Source: Lathyrus oleraceus
Taxonomy: Eukaryota; Streptophyta; Magnoliopsida; Fabales; Fabaceae
Direction: 5' to 3'
DNA length: 64,000 nt
NCBI RefSeq assembly: GCF_024323335.1
Contig: NC_066585.1
Location: 345,531,846 to 345,595,845 of the forward strand
The notes under the pieces were generated by a model. It was not told the origin of the DNA. It searched no databases and worked only from the letters and a program-made list of their open reading frames with translations. Positions 42,847 through 54,632 of this stretch are shown here, piece by piece; the stretch's first letter is position 1; the number at the start of each line of letters is the position of its first letter. A program made the position numbers and the translations under genes.

Positions 42847-44450
42847 TTGCGTAATGGCTTATGTGAATGGTATAGTGATGTTAATTTACCTTATAAGTTC
42901 TACGAATTTCTTGAATTGTCTTTTATTTTTGGATTTAACAAGTCTTTGGGCATAAGGTACAGGTGGTTTGTATGGTGGCAGAGACACATAAGGTGGTTCC
43001 TTATCTTTTTATTCTCCGCTTTCGTCTTCTTTTCCATCATGGGTTGGTTTGTTCACCTTTTCAGTTCCTTTACCATGGTTTTGATACATTACTGGATTTT
43101 GGATTATGGGGTCAACGAGTTCATCTAATTCTGTTCCACTTCGAAGTGTGATAGCATTAGCTTGGCCTTTTGGGTTTGGTTATGGTTGACTAGGAAATGC
43201 TCCAACTGGGGCTGCTACTATGGCTTGTTGTTGGGCTACTTGGGAGATTTGGGTCTCTAACATTTTGTTATGGGTAGCCATAGCGTCAAACTTATTTGAC
43301 AACTGTTTCATTAGTTCACTCGTATTAGCATCTTGATTTGCAAACTCTTTATTTTGTTGACCTTAGACATTTATAAAGTTTTCCAGCATGATCTCTAGAT
43401 TTGACTTTCTAGGTGCTTGTGGAGCAACTGAGGCTCCTTTCTGATAGCCAGGTGGAACAGCAGGTGCTGGGTTTGGTGGAAACAAAACATTGATACTTCT
43501 ATAGGAAATTTTTGGATGGTTTCTCCATCCAGGATTATAAGTATTTGAGTATGGGTTTCCTTTAGCATAGTTTATTTGGTCGATCGGGACACCAGCCAAT
43601 AAATGAAAATTAACATTAGTGTGCCCAGGGGTTCCGCATAATTCACAGTTTGGTGTTATAGCAGTTATGGCGGCTGCTGGTGTTATGGACAAGCTTTCAA
43701 TCTTTTGAGTAAGCGCATCCACTTTAGCATTGATGCTGTCTATGCCATTAACTTCGTACATTCCGCCTTTTGGAGTTAGTTTTTCAACAATAGCACGTTC
43801 ACCTCCCCATTGGAAATGATTTTGATCCATGTTCTCTATGAGTTCATAAGCTTCGTCATATGGTTTGTCCATTAGAGAACCGCCAGTGACAATGCTTAAA
43901 TTCATCTTAGTGTTATACAAAAAACCATTATAGAAAGTGTGGATAATTAGCCATTCTTCAAGTCCATGATATGGAGAAAGTCGCATCTTGTCCTTGTATT
44001 TTTCCCAAGCGTAAAAAGAGATTCATTGTCTTTTTGCTTAAATTCGTTGATTTGAGCTCTTAGCATATTTCTTTTGCTTGGCGAAAAATATCGGGCTAAG
44101 AAGACTTTCTTCAACTCGTCCCATGTGGTTACTGAGTTTGAAGGTAGAGACTGAAGCCAAGCTCTGGCTCTATCTCTTAAGGAAAAAGGTAAAAGATGTA
44201 GTCTAGTAGGTTCTTGACTAACACCATTTGCTTTCAATGTGTCTACGTAATGCACAAACACTGACAAATGTCGGTTAGGATCATCTGTAGGACTATCTGA
44301 AAATTGGTTTTGTTGAATGGATGATAACATCGAAGGTTTTAACTCAAAAGCGTTTTGATTGATGGCAGGGGAAGCAATGATGTTATGTGGTTCTGCTTGC
44401 GATGGAACAACATAATACTTCAACGGAGAATTTTGTGGTGTTTCGGCCAT
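42847..44450 (-). pseudogene. gag: A1 gag
   Basis: ATG at 44450 (MAETPQNSPLKYY), gag core RDRARAWLQSLPSNSVTTWD to about 43947, then a frameshift into 43986-43363 with FYNGFLYNTKMNLSIV and a zinc knuckle CELCGTPGHTNVNFH in which the last Cys is lost. The remaining linker to 42847 has several stops. Homologous to A2 gag (61426 onward). Confidence 0.85.
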
Positions 44451-44678
44451 ATTTTGTTCTGGTTCTTAAATTTGGATAATAAGGTTTGGAAAATCATATT
44501 TAATACGAAATTTGTTGATTCGGCGTCTTAAATTAATATAACGCTCGATATCATCAACTAGTTGCTCTAACTCCTTGCTCTATGAGCGAGTGTATGGCAT
44601 ACAATCGACAAAGAAAAAGAAAATTTGTTTCCTTAGTCTATACTGCATAACAAAGGAATCATAATATTGACTAATTAG

Positions 44679-44696
44679 TCCCATGCAACGGTGCCA
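44679..44696 (-). other. A1 primer binding site (degraded, tRNA-Asp type)
   Basis: Reverse complement TGGCACCGTTGCATGGGA is three bases off the tRNA-Asp complement and lies 6 bp from the LTR end at 44703, the same spacing as in A2. Confidence 0.7.
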
Positions 44697-44702
44697 AAAA
44701 CT

Positions 44703-45350
44703 TGATCGTTGACTGACGTATCTATCGGATGATGACTGCAAGTGCACAGTCTATCGTGTAGTTTTAAAAGATTATCAAACCCACAAAGACTAATGGTAAA
44801 GCTAATGTTATCTATTGTTGCAGTGCAAAGCTAAGGCTAAAGGTTATAAGGTTATGAACGGAATAAAAATACTAATTTCTAACGGTTTAAAAGTTATGAT
44901 AAAAACGAGTCTGAAATATGGATTCCGTGTTCCTAGGGGCTTAGGTAGAATTCGGGCACTAAATACGATTCAATTGCGTTGTGTAGAAAATATCGACTTA
45001 AAGGTCCCTTCTCACATTCTCGCGCTATCGACAAAGACCACACCTCCTAACCACATGATTTTTCTCTCGCTCGCCCGTCCTAATTAGAAAGTGTACTTTG
45101 AAAGTAAATGAGATCCTAAATGATGCTTAAAGTGCTCTCACTGTTTTTAGGATTGATGCCTAATTTCCACTATTCGGTTCCTTCCTCACACTCTCGCGCT
45201 ATCAGACTGAACCTTAGTTTGTGCACACTCTCGCGCTATCAGACTGAACCTTGGTTTGTGCCACACTCTCGTGCAAAAATAGTAAAACATACATTTGGAA
45301 ACTAAATCTAAAACATAGTTAAATCATATATTCACGCCTATTATTTCTAC
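44703..45350 (-). repeat. A1 5' LTR fragment
   Basis: Starts TGATCGTTGACTG and shares GACTGCAAGTGCACAGTC and GTTTTAAAAGAT with the A2 LTR ends. Several CTCTCGCGCTAT repeats occur around 45025-45265. Only about 650 bp of an expected ~1.6 kb is present before Ogre-like sequence begins. Confidence 0.75.
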
Positions 45351-45799
45351 CTAATCCCTGCAGATGTTTTTGGTTTCCCCTGCACGAGTCGAATATTTCA
45401 GCGATACCCTGACTTATTCGTATATCTTGCAGACGCTTGTGGTTCCCCGACTGAGTCTTTCCATTTTGCATGGAATCCCTCGAATCCCCAATAGTTTTAA
45501 GTCGTAGTCTGACCTATGCATAACTCCTTTTATTCCCTCAGAGTCTCTGTCTCCCCAGTGAGTTTTCCTTATGGAATGCATTGTGCTCCTGCGGACTTTC
45601 GGTCTCTCTAATTTCTTTTCCTTTGTGGCAATATTTCCCCACAAAGCATTAACTTTTGCATTCACATCATATGCATCATGAGGTCTCTTAGGGACCAAAA
45701 CTCGTTTCTCTATGTTGTTATTTAAGCCCATTCTACTGAGTCGGGCCAAAGATTTTAACCTTCACCTCCTCAGTTAGAATGTCCTTAAATAGGGGAAGC
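45351..45799 (+). mobile_element. Ogre-like 3' UTR end (partial internal region)
   Basis: Phrases such as CTCCCCAGTGAGTTTTCC and TTGCAGACGCTTGTGGTTCC resemble the Ogre 3' UTR style, and the segment ends in a polypurine tract AAATAGGGGAAGC before the LTR. It includes hairpins CTTTGTGG/CCACAAAG (about 45620-45647) and TCCAT/ATGGA (about 45458-45473). The left joint with A1 LTR is a truncation. No coding sequence. Confidence 0.65.
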
Positions 45800-47294
45800 T
45801 ATAAGACCCCAATTTTGACCCTAAGATCCCTCATGCATTTCATCATAAGCATTGACATTGGGATCATATCTTGGCATCCTCCTTACCTCTTTCATTGAGT
45901 TTGTTTTGGGAGAGATCACCAATCACTTTGTGATTATATCATACTTGTATTTTATTATTTCACTAACCAAAATACCAAAAATATGTCTTTGTATCCATCT
46001 AATTCTTTTTATAGGTAGGGCATGATTTCATTGATCACATCTAGAGTTTGAGACCCTCATGAACAAGGGGCACAATCAAGAGTTACTTCAAGAATGGTTA
46101 TGATCATCATATATGAGTCCCATTTGCTTCTATATGTTACATTGATCATGTTTGCTTCAAGAGTTTGAGGGTGATTTTCATTAGAAACCCTAGTTTGACT
46201 GGGTATCTTGAGTAACTTCTCTAACAAGCTATCTCACCAATTGATCAAATTTCTCAAGGGACACTTCAAAATTCATCATATTATGCATATATGATCTACC
46301 ATGATCCAAGAGAGTCAAGAGAATTGGAAATTAGCAAGTTGGTTGGCCAGATGAATTCATCTGATCAAAACTGGGTCTCCCTAGACCCTATCTCCTACAA
46401 TTTTCACCATATGAAAATGATTTAAAGATAAAAATTACTCTAAATGACATTATAAACAACTTTCATGTTGAGACCTAGAGCTAGTTTTGCTTGGAAAATA
46501 ATTTTCTATGTTGAAACATTATAGGTCATTTTGTCTAAACCCTAATTTGAAAGTCAACTTCCCAAGGCCATAACTTGCTCAATTTTTATGATATGAAAGA
46601 TTTCCAAGTTGCACAATCAAATTAAATGTGTATAATTCAACTTTGATGTTTGGAGTGAGAGCTAATTCAACTTCTTTTCACATGTGATAAGAGGCTACAT
46701 TATAGGTCACTTTTGACCTATACCATTGATCAAGTGATTTTGCCAAACTTCAAAAATGCATAACTCTATCATTTCAAATCCAAATGACATGAAATTGGTT
46801 ACCATTTTGAAAGTATTTAAGAGAGATACAACTTTTATGAAGACACTTTTCTCATTTGAAGTTCCCATAAAAAGTTAAGCAAGGTGGAATATTGAGACAT
46901 ATGGCTTGACACTTAGAAAAATTTTGATTTGTCAAATTTTTCCAAACTTCCACCTCAAATATCTCTAAGTTCCAAGCTCCAAATGAATAAGTGTTCAACA
47001 TCAAACTTGTTCCTCTTGATCTCACCTTTCCAAAGAGCTAAAATTCATGCATTTTGGATGAGAAATGCATAGGCTGCGCGTGGGTTAAACAGGCTGGTAT
47101 CATGTGGCATGGATCAAACTTCAAACAACAATGCACACTTGCCTTGCAATCCAATCCATCTCCAATGCATCTGAACTTCATTTTGGACTTTCAAACAATC
47201 ATTTCTTGGGCTTATGCGCGCCCATGCACCATGCTTTCATCATTTTCCAATTTTGGAAAGTAAAAGCGAATGTGCAAATATCATCCAATTCCCC

Positions 47295-47302
47295 TATAAA
47301 TA
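47295..47302 (+). promoter_or_regulatory. TATA box of the Ogre-like LTR (right copy)
   Basis: TATAAATA after CCCC, at the position matching the TATA of the left copy (28271, minus). Confidence 0.6.
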
Positions 47303-50103
47303 AAGTTGCTTATGCTCAGAATTATCACACATCTTACGCCATCTTTGAATCCCCACAGAAAACCCTTTACATTGAGAGGATAAACCTGAAAAATTCAGTT
47401 GAGTTTGAGCTTGAATCTCCACTGTTTTGGAACTCAATTCTCTAGGAGTCCATTGATTCTAAGTCATTCCATTCCTCTTCTGCAAGCAATTGAAGTGAAG
47501 CAAAGCACGATTCAGATCAAGATCTAGCAAGCTCAGACCTCCATTGAAGGTAAATTGCAGAAAATTTGATCTCTTCGATTCTCCTTGTTTCTTGCTCAAT
47601 TCTCTTGATTATTGTGTTGGCTGAAGTCCTACCAATGTAGGCAAGGTGTTTGAGTTGCTTTGAGGCCAAATCGAAGCAACTCAGATCATGAACCTCATTT
47701 TTCAATTCCACATATCTCTCAATATAGATGGAATTGGGAGAAATGGAGGTGATATTCGTGCTCAGTGATGTTTTCTCTTTAAAATCATGTCCCTGTTTGA
47801 AATTTTGGTGATGGTTCATGTTGACCAGTCCGGCGAAGCTCGCCGGAGAAGACAACCAGAGATCTGGCTCCGGTGATGAGATGTCTTAGGTATAAGCCAT
47901 GGGATCTAACTTTCATGTTATAATCTCAGTCGTTCCTTTTAAATACCATGTTTGCCACGTAGTTGACTCAGGCATTGGTGGAACGCACGCTGTGAATCAT
48001 CAGACCTGCCACCTCAATTAATGAGGGAGATCTGATGGTCCACGTATTTTAGCATTTTATGATTTTTCATTTAATTCCATTTTCTTCAATAATTCATAAT
48101 AAATTTAATATTGATCCAAAAAATATGGGACTTTCACTGAAAATTTTCAAATATTTTTCTCTTTCATATTCTGAATTAAAATTATTTTTTTGGATCATTA
48201 TTAATATCTTTCATGAATTAATTGATTTTTAATTTGTTTTTAATTGTTTAAAAATATTTTTAAGTGTCCAAAAATTATGAAATTTTTTATCCAGGATCCT
48301 TTGACCTTGTTTGACCTATTATAAATCACATGGCCATTTATTTGGTGCTTTTATGTGATTTTAGGATTTGGACAAAACATATTTAAATTTAATGCATTAT
48401 TTTACTATTTTTAATTGAATCAATGCCATTTTAATTGTGTTGACCATTTGGATTGACTTATTTGAGTTTCTCATTTGTTGTTCGGCCTTGGTCAAGGTTG
48501 ATTTGACTTTGTCAAGTTAATATTATTGGATTTAGGGGATTGATGGAATGTACATTCCATCTCTCAAAATGAATGAATAATATTAATTTGGTAAAAGTTC
48601 TCTTTTGACCAATTTGTGATCTCATTCACCCCTTTCCCTCTTCATCTAATTCCCCTTTTTCATCCATTCATTTTCAATTGGCCAATGACATCTCAAAGTC
48701 CTAATGCTAGTTGATTGAAAGATTAACATGAGTATGGATGAGATTAGGCCACACCTTTGCATATTTTTTGTGTGTGGTATGTTTAATGAGCATAGTTCTT
48801 AATACTATGTCTCCAACATGCATTAACATCAAAAGTTTATTTCCCGACCTCAAATAGTTGTGACTTCTACATAAGTCCAATTACAATTGCTTAACATAGC
48901 GCTAAATTTGTGACATAAAAGGCATAAGCATTCTAGTTAGTGAGATTGTAAGTCTCCCCTCTTCCATGGTATTGTGTGGAAATATGGTCTTCTTTCCTTC
49001 CTTTGGAAGGTGTTTTGGTTCAAGGATCCATGCTTGTGGCAATTGGGTTGAGTGTTCTCCAAAGAATGTCTTGAAATCATAAAGCAAAACAAAACTAACT
49101 ATTAACTTACTAACCATTAACTTTTACTTTCAAGCTTTTATCTTTAATGCAATTTACTTTTTATTGTTCTATTATCATTTGTCATTGTACATGTTTATGC
49201 AATTTTCATTTTGTCCACTTGGACCATATTGTGTGATATCATTTTGTTTGCTTGTTTGCTTGGTCTTTGACCATTAATGTACATAATAATAACAAAAACC
49301 CTAAAAGACTTTTTTGAGTGGACTGTTGTTTGATCTCCCCAATTGGACTTAGAACTTAGGCAACATTCCTTTCCTAATGGACTTGGCCAATGCCAATTTG
49401 TTGAAGAACCAGGAACTTACAAGTTTGAATTCATCTGATACATCATTCAAGATCTCTTCAGATTCATCTGCAATATTGATCATTGATAAGTTGTTATGTT
49501 GAACCTGTGACTTGTGGAATTCATCTATTGCATGGGCTATTTTGAAGAAGATCATTGAAGTGGATAAGCTTGGATGAGGCCATCTTTATTTGATTCCTTT
49601 TGCTCTTCAAGATTGATATAATTATGCATTTGTGTGTTGCTTGATTCTAAAAAGTCCAAGGGAATTTTGGGTTTCTATTGACATACTTGTCTATTGGATT
49701 GCTCCCATTTGGTTAGATCTTTTCAACTCTAAACTTTTAAATTATTGTGCATAGGGTAGTCTCTTCATCTTATCCCCATTTCTTTAATTTCAAAATCTCT
49801 CCCTCCATTTTCAAAACATTCTTTGTCTGAACTATTTTTTTGTTCTAAACTTTTACCACTTTCAAAAAAGATAGAAACTTTGGCCTTATGCCATTGCATT
49901 TTCAAACTCATCCTCTTAAATCAAATTTGTAAATAAACTTAATCATACTTGACTTAAACTTTCAAAAAAGCCAAAAAGAACTAACTCATTCAAATCATTT
50001 TAGGCCTTTGTGCCTTTCAAGCTTAATTTTTGTTAAAACCAACATACTCACTTTGAAATTTCTAGCACAAACTACGAGGTTTTGATCCCTCATTTTTATG
50101 TTG

Positions 50104-50108
50104 GTACG
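50104..50108. repeat. target-site duplication GTACG of A2 (left copy)
   Basis: GTACG before TGATGCTTCG; right copy 63300-63304. Joining the flanks recreates the LTR text seen, reversed, near 3195. Confidence 0.95.
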
Positions 50109-51260
50109 TGATGCTTCGTCTTACTATATATAAAATATAGTCTATCGGGTACTTGACTGCAAGTGCACAGTCCAGTCGCTTTAGTTTTAAAAGATATCGA
50201 TCCCACAGGGACCTGTGGTCAAACTAGTGTTACTAACGTCACTATGTGTAGCTAAGGGAATGATTAGTAGAAGTTCGGGGGCAAAATAGTAAATCTAAGG
50301 GAATTGTAGTTTTAAGAAATAATTGATGGAAGGAATCAATACGCAACGCGTTAATTGTCAGGGATTCGATAAGTCACCGGTGAATAGTTTAAATGCCAAA
50401 TATCTCTCAGTAGAAAATATTTATTTAAAAAGCTTTATCTCACACTCTCGTGGTTGTTGATACGACGTATAGCTTTAAGTCAGAATGTATGCTCTCGCTG
50501 TCCCATTTGAAGTTAAAATTACTTTTTGAAAATGAATAAGTTCTAATTGCTTTTAAAGTGCTCTCGCTGTTTTTAAACTCAATGCCTAATTTTTACTATC
50601 CAGCTCGAGCCGCACGCTCTCGCGATTGTTGGTTCTCACCTTAGTTAATTTCCCACTCTCGTGGCAAAACCGTATTAAATAGCTTTTTACACTTTTGTGA
50701 TAAAGTTAATTAATTTTAAATTAAAAACTTCAGCCTAAAAGATTTTTTGAGAAAAAGGGTTTTCACCGATTATTATTAAATCCCATCAAATTGAATTGCT
50801 ACATACCGATACCGGTAATTTAGCCGGACATATTAAATAAGGCAAACACAGAGGATAAACAGATCAACATTGTGGCAAACATAATTATAATAACAATTGG
50901 GCAATAATAATAATAATTCAATAAAAACCTGGCAATCAAAGTAACAGAGTATAACGAATCTCGGAGTACTTGAGCAGTCCTCCACAAGTCGGTAGGCTTC
51001 TGCTTCTTCAATACAAATTGCTTACTAAAAATTAAATAAAGTGTAGTAGTTCCCCAGTGTAGGAAACTGCTACTATGGCTAACTGGAAAACGGAAAGGAA
51101 AAGGGAAAAAGGAAATTTTAAAGAGAATGGCGAATGAATTAAGGCAACGGAAACAAAGTTGCTGAAAAGAAAATAAACTAAAAAGCTAGAAAGCTGTAAA
51201 AATAAATTGCAGAGCGTAAGTGTAAATGTAGGTGTCCCCAATTTTTCCAATTTTGGTCCT

Positions 51261-51267
51261 TTATATA
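51261..51267 (-). promoter_or_regulatory. TATA box of A2 LTR
   Basis: Minus strand TATATAA within GCACTATATAAAGGACC; identical in the 5' LTR (62850-62856, the copy that would drive transcription). Confidence 0.7.
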
Positions 51268-51411
51268 GTGCTCCTTTAGGACTTGGTGGTTGATATTTTT
51301 AAGGAAGACTTGGTTTGAATGAGGAATCCGTGGGAGTCAGGTTGTTTGAGGGAATTTAGGCACGTTTGGGTGCCTGTGATTGACTGTTTCAAAGCGCATA
51401 TTCTGGCCGCG

Positions 51412-51489
51412 TGACGCTCGTCATGGGCCTGTGACGGTTGTCACAGGCTGGGTCATGACGAGCGTCATGAATCTGTGATGGTCGTCACA
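51412..51489. promoter_or_regulatory. TGACG palindrome cluster, A2 3' LTR
   Basis: TGACGCTCGTCA (51412-51423), CCTGTGACGGTTGTCACAGG (51429-51448), CATGACGAGCGTCATG (51454-51469) and GTGATGGTCGTCAC (51476-51489), about 145-225 bp upstream of the TATA box. The repeated core is an inverted pair of TGACG half sites, the motif bound by plant TGA-type bZIP factors; binding here is inferred. Differences from the 5' LTR copy are mostly at CpG. Confidence 0.65.
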
Positions 51490-51710
51490 TCAACAAATTC
51501 TGCATATCCTGTTTTCTGCTTTTTCCTGTGCTTTCTCATCTGTTTCTTCTTTGTTTTCTTCCTTTTCTTCATTTTGCTCATTAATGCATGGAGATTTAAA
51601 TACCTGCAAAAACAATACGAATACTTACGTAATAATCGGGATATTAATTAAAATGGTATGATCTTTGAGTGTAAATCAAAGCAAATATATGATGTGTTTT
51701 CGCGTTATCA

Positions 51711-52811
51711 AACTCCCCTAAACTTGAATCTTTGCTTGTCCTTAAGCAAATACAATTTGAAAACAAAGTTAAACGCGAATGCATTACCTGTTCGTACGTG
51801 GTTGTCAGGTGGATGGTTAGGATGGTTGATATTCGAGTAAAACACCAAAGATACTGTGACGACACGAGCTTTCAGCTTTAGCGTAGATCTTTCCTTTGCA
51901 CAAGCCAGTTTGAATCATGCTATTATAGCTCAACCTAGTGTCTATGTTTCTATTTCACCCGGTTTCATTCTAGCGCAATCACATTAAGCCATTTGCCTCC
52001 GCACGCACTTAGTGAAGTAGCCGGTTAGTGACTTTAATCTTTTTCTTAGCATGGGGGTCTGGTACACTAGTGGGGTACCCCTTTATATATCCCCTTTTCT
52101 GAATGTTGTGGGGGATCGAGCCGTAGTTCGCCCTACCGAGTCCAGTACCAGGTACCTCTAGACCAACCAACTGGGGTTTCTGTTCCTTCTTTTTTCATAT
52201 CTTTGCAACCTTTTGTATGGTTCATTTATCTATTTCTTGATAACAACATTATGAAGGAATTTCTTAATTTGTAGGAATCAAACACTTATATTCATCGGCT
52301 CTCCACGTGGTTTGCGCTTGAGACGGTGTTGACTGCTAGTATAAACTACTAGGGGTTACTCTAGAATGGAGACTTAAGGTGTCGGTATAATGGTTATTCA
52401 AACTGATCTCTTAGAAGTGAGGGACCTAGGGTGTCGGGACGGTATCAATCTTGTTAGATCTTTCTCAGTTTTCCTAACAAAACCTCCGCAAGACAGCTTA
52501 TATACTCGTAGGGTATGCATTTAGTCTTAAGGAAAAAAAATTGTTATGCCAAAATATGTATAAATGATTGAAAAGGACAAACAAAATTTTTCGTATTGGC
52601 TGAAAATATTAGCAATAGAAACAAGTAGAGGAGTGATAAGGATTTCCTCCCATATTTAAATAATGCATTATCCTCAATGCGACAGTGTACAAAATAAAAA
52701 GGAAAGAAACAAAAATCACTGCTCGTCGTTACGTTGCTGGCTTCTGCGTGCTCTGGCTCTTGCTCTTGCGCGCTCACCTCTTTCTCGCTGGGTAGGATCC
52801 AATCCTACATG
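51711..52811 (-). other. A2 3' noncoding region with polypurine tract
   Basis: About 1.1 kb between ORF1b and the 3' LTR. Minus-strand PPT TTTAGGGGAGT lies just before the LTR start (51711-51722). No ORF or repeat that I would defend in the rest. Confidence 0.65.
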
Positions 52812-54092
52812 CTAAGTGTACTCCTGGATGGCATCTACGCGATAAGTCAGGGCACTCATCTGGTCTGAAAGTTCCGCCATCCTCTGATCATGCCAGTTAG
52901 CATAATCGTGTTGATCCCGCTGTATTTTCTGGATCGCTTGCATCATTTCTGTTTGGAGGTCTTCCATTCTTTGGTTGTGTCGCAACATCTCGGCGTAGAT
53001 GTTTTCCATGGAGGCGGGTCTTCGTTCGCTTCTCTGTTGTCCTCGAGAGGAAGTTTCTGCAGCGTGCTCTTGAGGTGGTTGAGGCATGCCTCGGTCAAGC
53101 TCCTCCTCGACTTCATCTGCACCATGACCAGGATTTCCTTCATTTGCCTCGGGGGCATCACGATCAAAAATCCAATTTTCCATATCTCTCGGATTTTTGC
53201 GGTTCCTGTTGGGCATAATCATGCTTCTAACTACCTTGTTTCTGACAACAGAATGATACTTCCCATCGTCTCTTGCTTTGATCAGGTGTGAAGCACGACA
53301 GTAGTCGATGTCGAGGAATTCTGCCTCTAAGACTGGTAAGTTGGCTAGCCTATCTCCCAGGTTCAAGCCTAATGCTATAGAGGTGATGATTCCCCCACAA
53401 CAAAACGCCTGGCTACCTCTCATGCAGGCAGCCTGGATGTTGGCTAGTAGAAAAGGAGTAACATTGAACGCAATTTGGGCAAACACATAGTGAAGAAGGA
53501 AAAGTTCCTTGGAATTTACCTTATGGTTGTTGACTCTTCCAAAAATTGTGTGCCCTAGGACTCGGTGAAAGTATCTAATGGCTGGGTTGTGAATATATGT
53601 TGCGTTAAGCGTATCCCAGCTCGTGGCATTCATGTTGGTCAGGTTGTGCCAAACTGGAAATGCTATCTCTGACCATCCTTTCGGGATGCAGCATTGAATT
53701 CCTTCTCCATGTCGGAAACCAAGCATTCTTGCTATTTGGGTTTGATTTAGGGAATACTCGGTGCCGAACATTCTAAATGTGGCGACACCGGTGAGATATT
53801 GAGTAGCGCTAGGGGGTGTGATATAGGAGTAGGAACTCAGAAATTCCAGGGTCAGCGCTTCGTAGGTTGGCTGCGGTGTGGTACACACCTGCGTCAAGCT
53901 GGAGTTTGTTAGCATCCACTTCACACCCTCCAAAAGTCCTAGCTCCGTCAGGCATTCATGATCAACATACCTCGTAGCTTGAACGGAGTGTTGGTAGAAC
54001 TTGAGGTAGTTGTTTCTTTGGCGTTCGCCGGCTTCTCCATTTCGGAATATGACGGTTGATAGGTCGGGAGTAGCTCTTTCTTGATGGGCCAT
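52812..54092 (-). CDS. A2 accessory ORF1b (Athila ORF1-like, second copy)
   Basis: Intact minus-strand frame of 426 codons; ATG at 54092, preceded in frame by TAA. It shares with ORF1a the blocks LTLEFLSS, F-R-(M/L)-F followed by (R/D)-x-LGF, and NPAIRYFH(R/K)(V/I)L(G/A)HT(I/L)F, so the two are diverged paralogues. C-terminal 120 residues are acidic/Gln-rich with coiled-coil heptads (MRLNQRMEDLQTEM-like). I see no signal peptide or transmembrane segment, so an envelope role is not supported. It belongs with the ATHILA ORF-1-type proteins of unknown function (family by recollection). Preceded by its own palindrome/TATA block (54243-54323). Confidence 0.75.
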   Translation of the reverse strand: MAHQERATPDLSTVIFRNGEAGERQRNNYLKFYQHSVQATRYVDHECLTELGLLEGVKWMLTNSSLTQVCTTPQPTYEALTLEFLSSYSYITPPSATQYLTGVATFRMFGTEYSLNQTQIARMLGFRHGEGIQCCIPKGWSEIAFPVWHNLTNMNATSWDTLNATYIHNPAIRYFHRVLGHTIFGRVNNHKVNSKELFLLHYVFAQIAFNVTPFLLANIQAACMRGSQAFCCGGIITSIALGLNLGDRLANLPVLEAEFLDIDYCRASHLIKARDDGKYHSVVRNKVVRSMIMPNRNRKNPRDMENWIFDRDAPEANEGNPGHGADEVEEELDRGMPQPPQEHAAETSSRGQQRSERRPASMENIYAEMLRHNQRMEDLQTEMMQAIQKIQRDQHDYANWHDQRMAELSDQMSALTYRVDAIQEYT

Positions 54093-54242
54093 TTGCAAGG
54101 TTTATGAAACTTTTGGTATTGGTGGGTGAGATGGAATATTTGTGAGTTACACGCTTGAAGAAAATGTAAAGAACTGAATAATGGAAGCAGAATGGTACGA
54201 GAGTGGTAATTGATGAGGAAGAAGAGAGAAAGAGCACCTGCA

Positions 54243-54323
54243 CTTATAGGCGAGCTCTCTGGAATTCGTGACGGTCGTCACAGGGGTGTGACGGTCGTCA
54301 CTCTATATGTGACGGTCGTCACA
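54243..54323 (-). promoter_or_regulatory. promoter-like block upstream of ORF1b
   Basis: Three GTGACGGTCGTCAC palindromes (54268-54281, 54288-54301, 54309-54322) followed on the minus strand by CTATAAG (TATA-like, 54243-54249) and about 145 nt later by the ORF1b ATG. The same palindrome-then-TATA order occurs in the A2 LTR. An internal promoter is inferred. Confidence 0.5.
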
Positions 54324-54632
54324 CGCTGGTTTTCAATTTTTCAACACAGGTTGCAGCAGCATATGATTACAGCCTTATGATAACTTTAGCAATTTAATTA
54401 AAAGTAGAGATGCAAAAATAAATAAATAAATAAATAAATAAGCAGAAATAAATGAATAGCAATAGAATTAATAAATTTAAATTAAATGTAACATAGGAAA
54501 AAAATAGTAACGAAACAGAGCAAAAGTAATAAATGAACAAAAGTAATAAAATAAATGTGCTCCCTCCCCACACAAAATAAAGCAGTGTCCTCATTGCTTA
54601 GTGCGAGTAGGAGAAATCAGTGGTCAGTAGTA
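54324..54632 (-). other. spacer between A2 ORF1a and ORF1b
   Basis: AT-rich noncoding, with an (AAAT)n run at 54416-54440. Nothing else recognised. Confidence 0.6.

Larger units (their letters stand above)
29794..45350 (-). mobile_element. old Athila-like element A1, truncated at both ends
   Basis: Minus-strand order: LTR fragment 44703-45350, degraded Asp PBS, gag, protease, RT, RNase H, integrase (split by Tekay), accessory ORF1 remnant cut at 29793. It is collinear with the complete Athila A2 in this window at lower identity. Right edge: LTR sequence passes into Ogre-like 3' UTR near 45350 (exact joint uncertain). Left edge: the start of an Ogre-like LTR. Many stops and frameshifts; not functional. 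Confidence 0.85.
45800..50108 (+). repeat. Ogre-like 3' LTR, first part
   Basis: Starts TATAAGACCCC (canonical TG decayed to TA) right after a PPT, so it is a 3' LTR. Collinear, reversed, with 29793-26769 and 4916-3038. Contains TATA at 47295, donor-like GAAG|GTAA at 47548, palindrome CCGGCGAAGCTCGCCGG (47829-47845). Interrupted by A2 at 50109; continues at 63305. Full LTR about 4665 bp. No genes. Confidence 0.88.
50109..51710 (-). repeat. A2 3' LTR (1602 bp)
   Basis: On the minus strand runs TGATAACGCG to GAAGCATCA. It has TATA at 51261-51267 (minus), palindromes TGACG-NN-CGTCA at 51412-51489 upstream of it, and a conserved U5 motif GACTGTGCACTTGCAGTC shared with A1. Confidence 0.95.
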
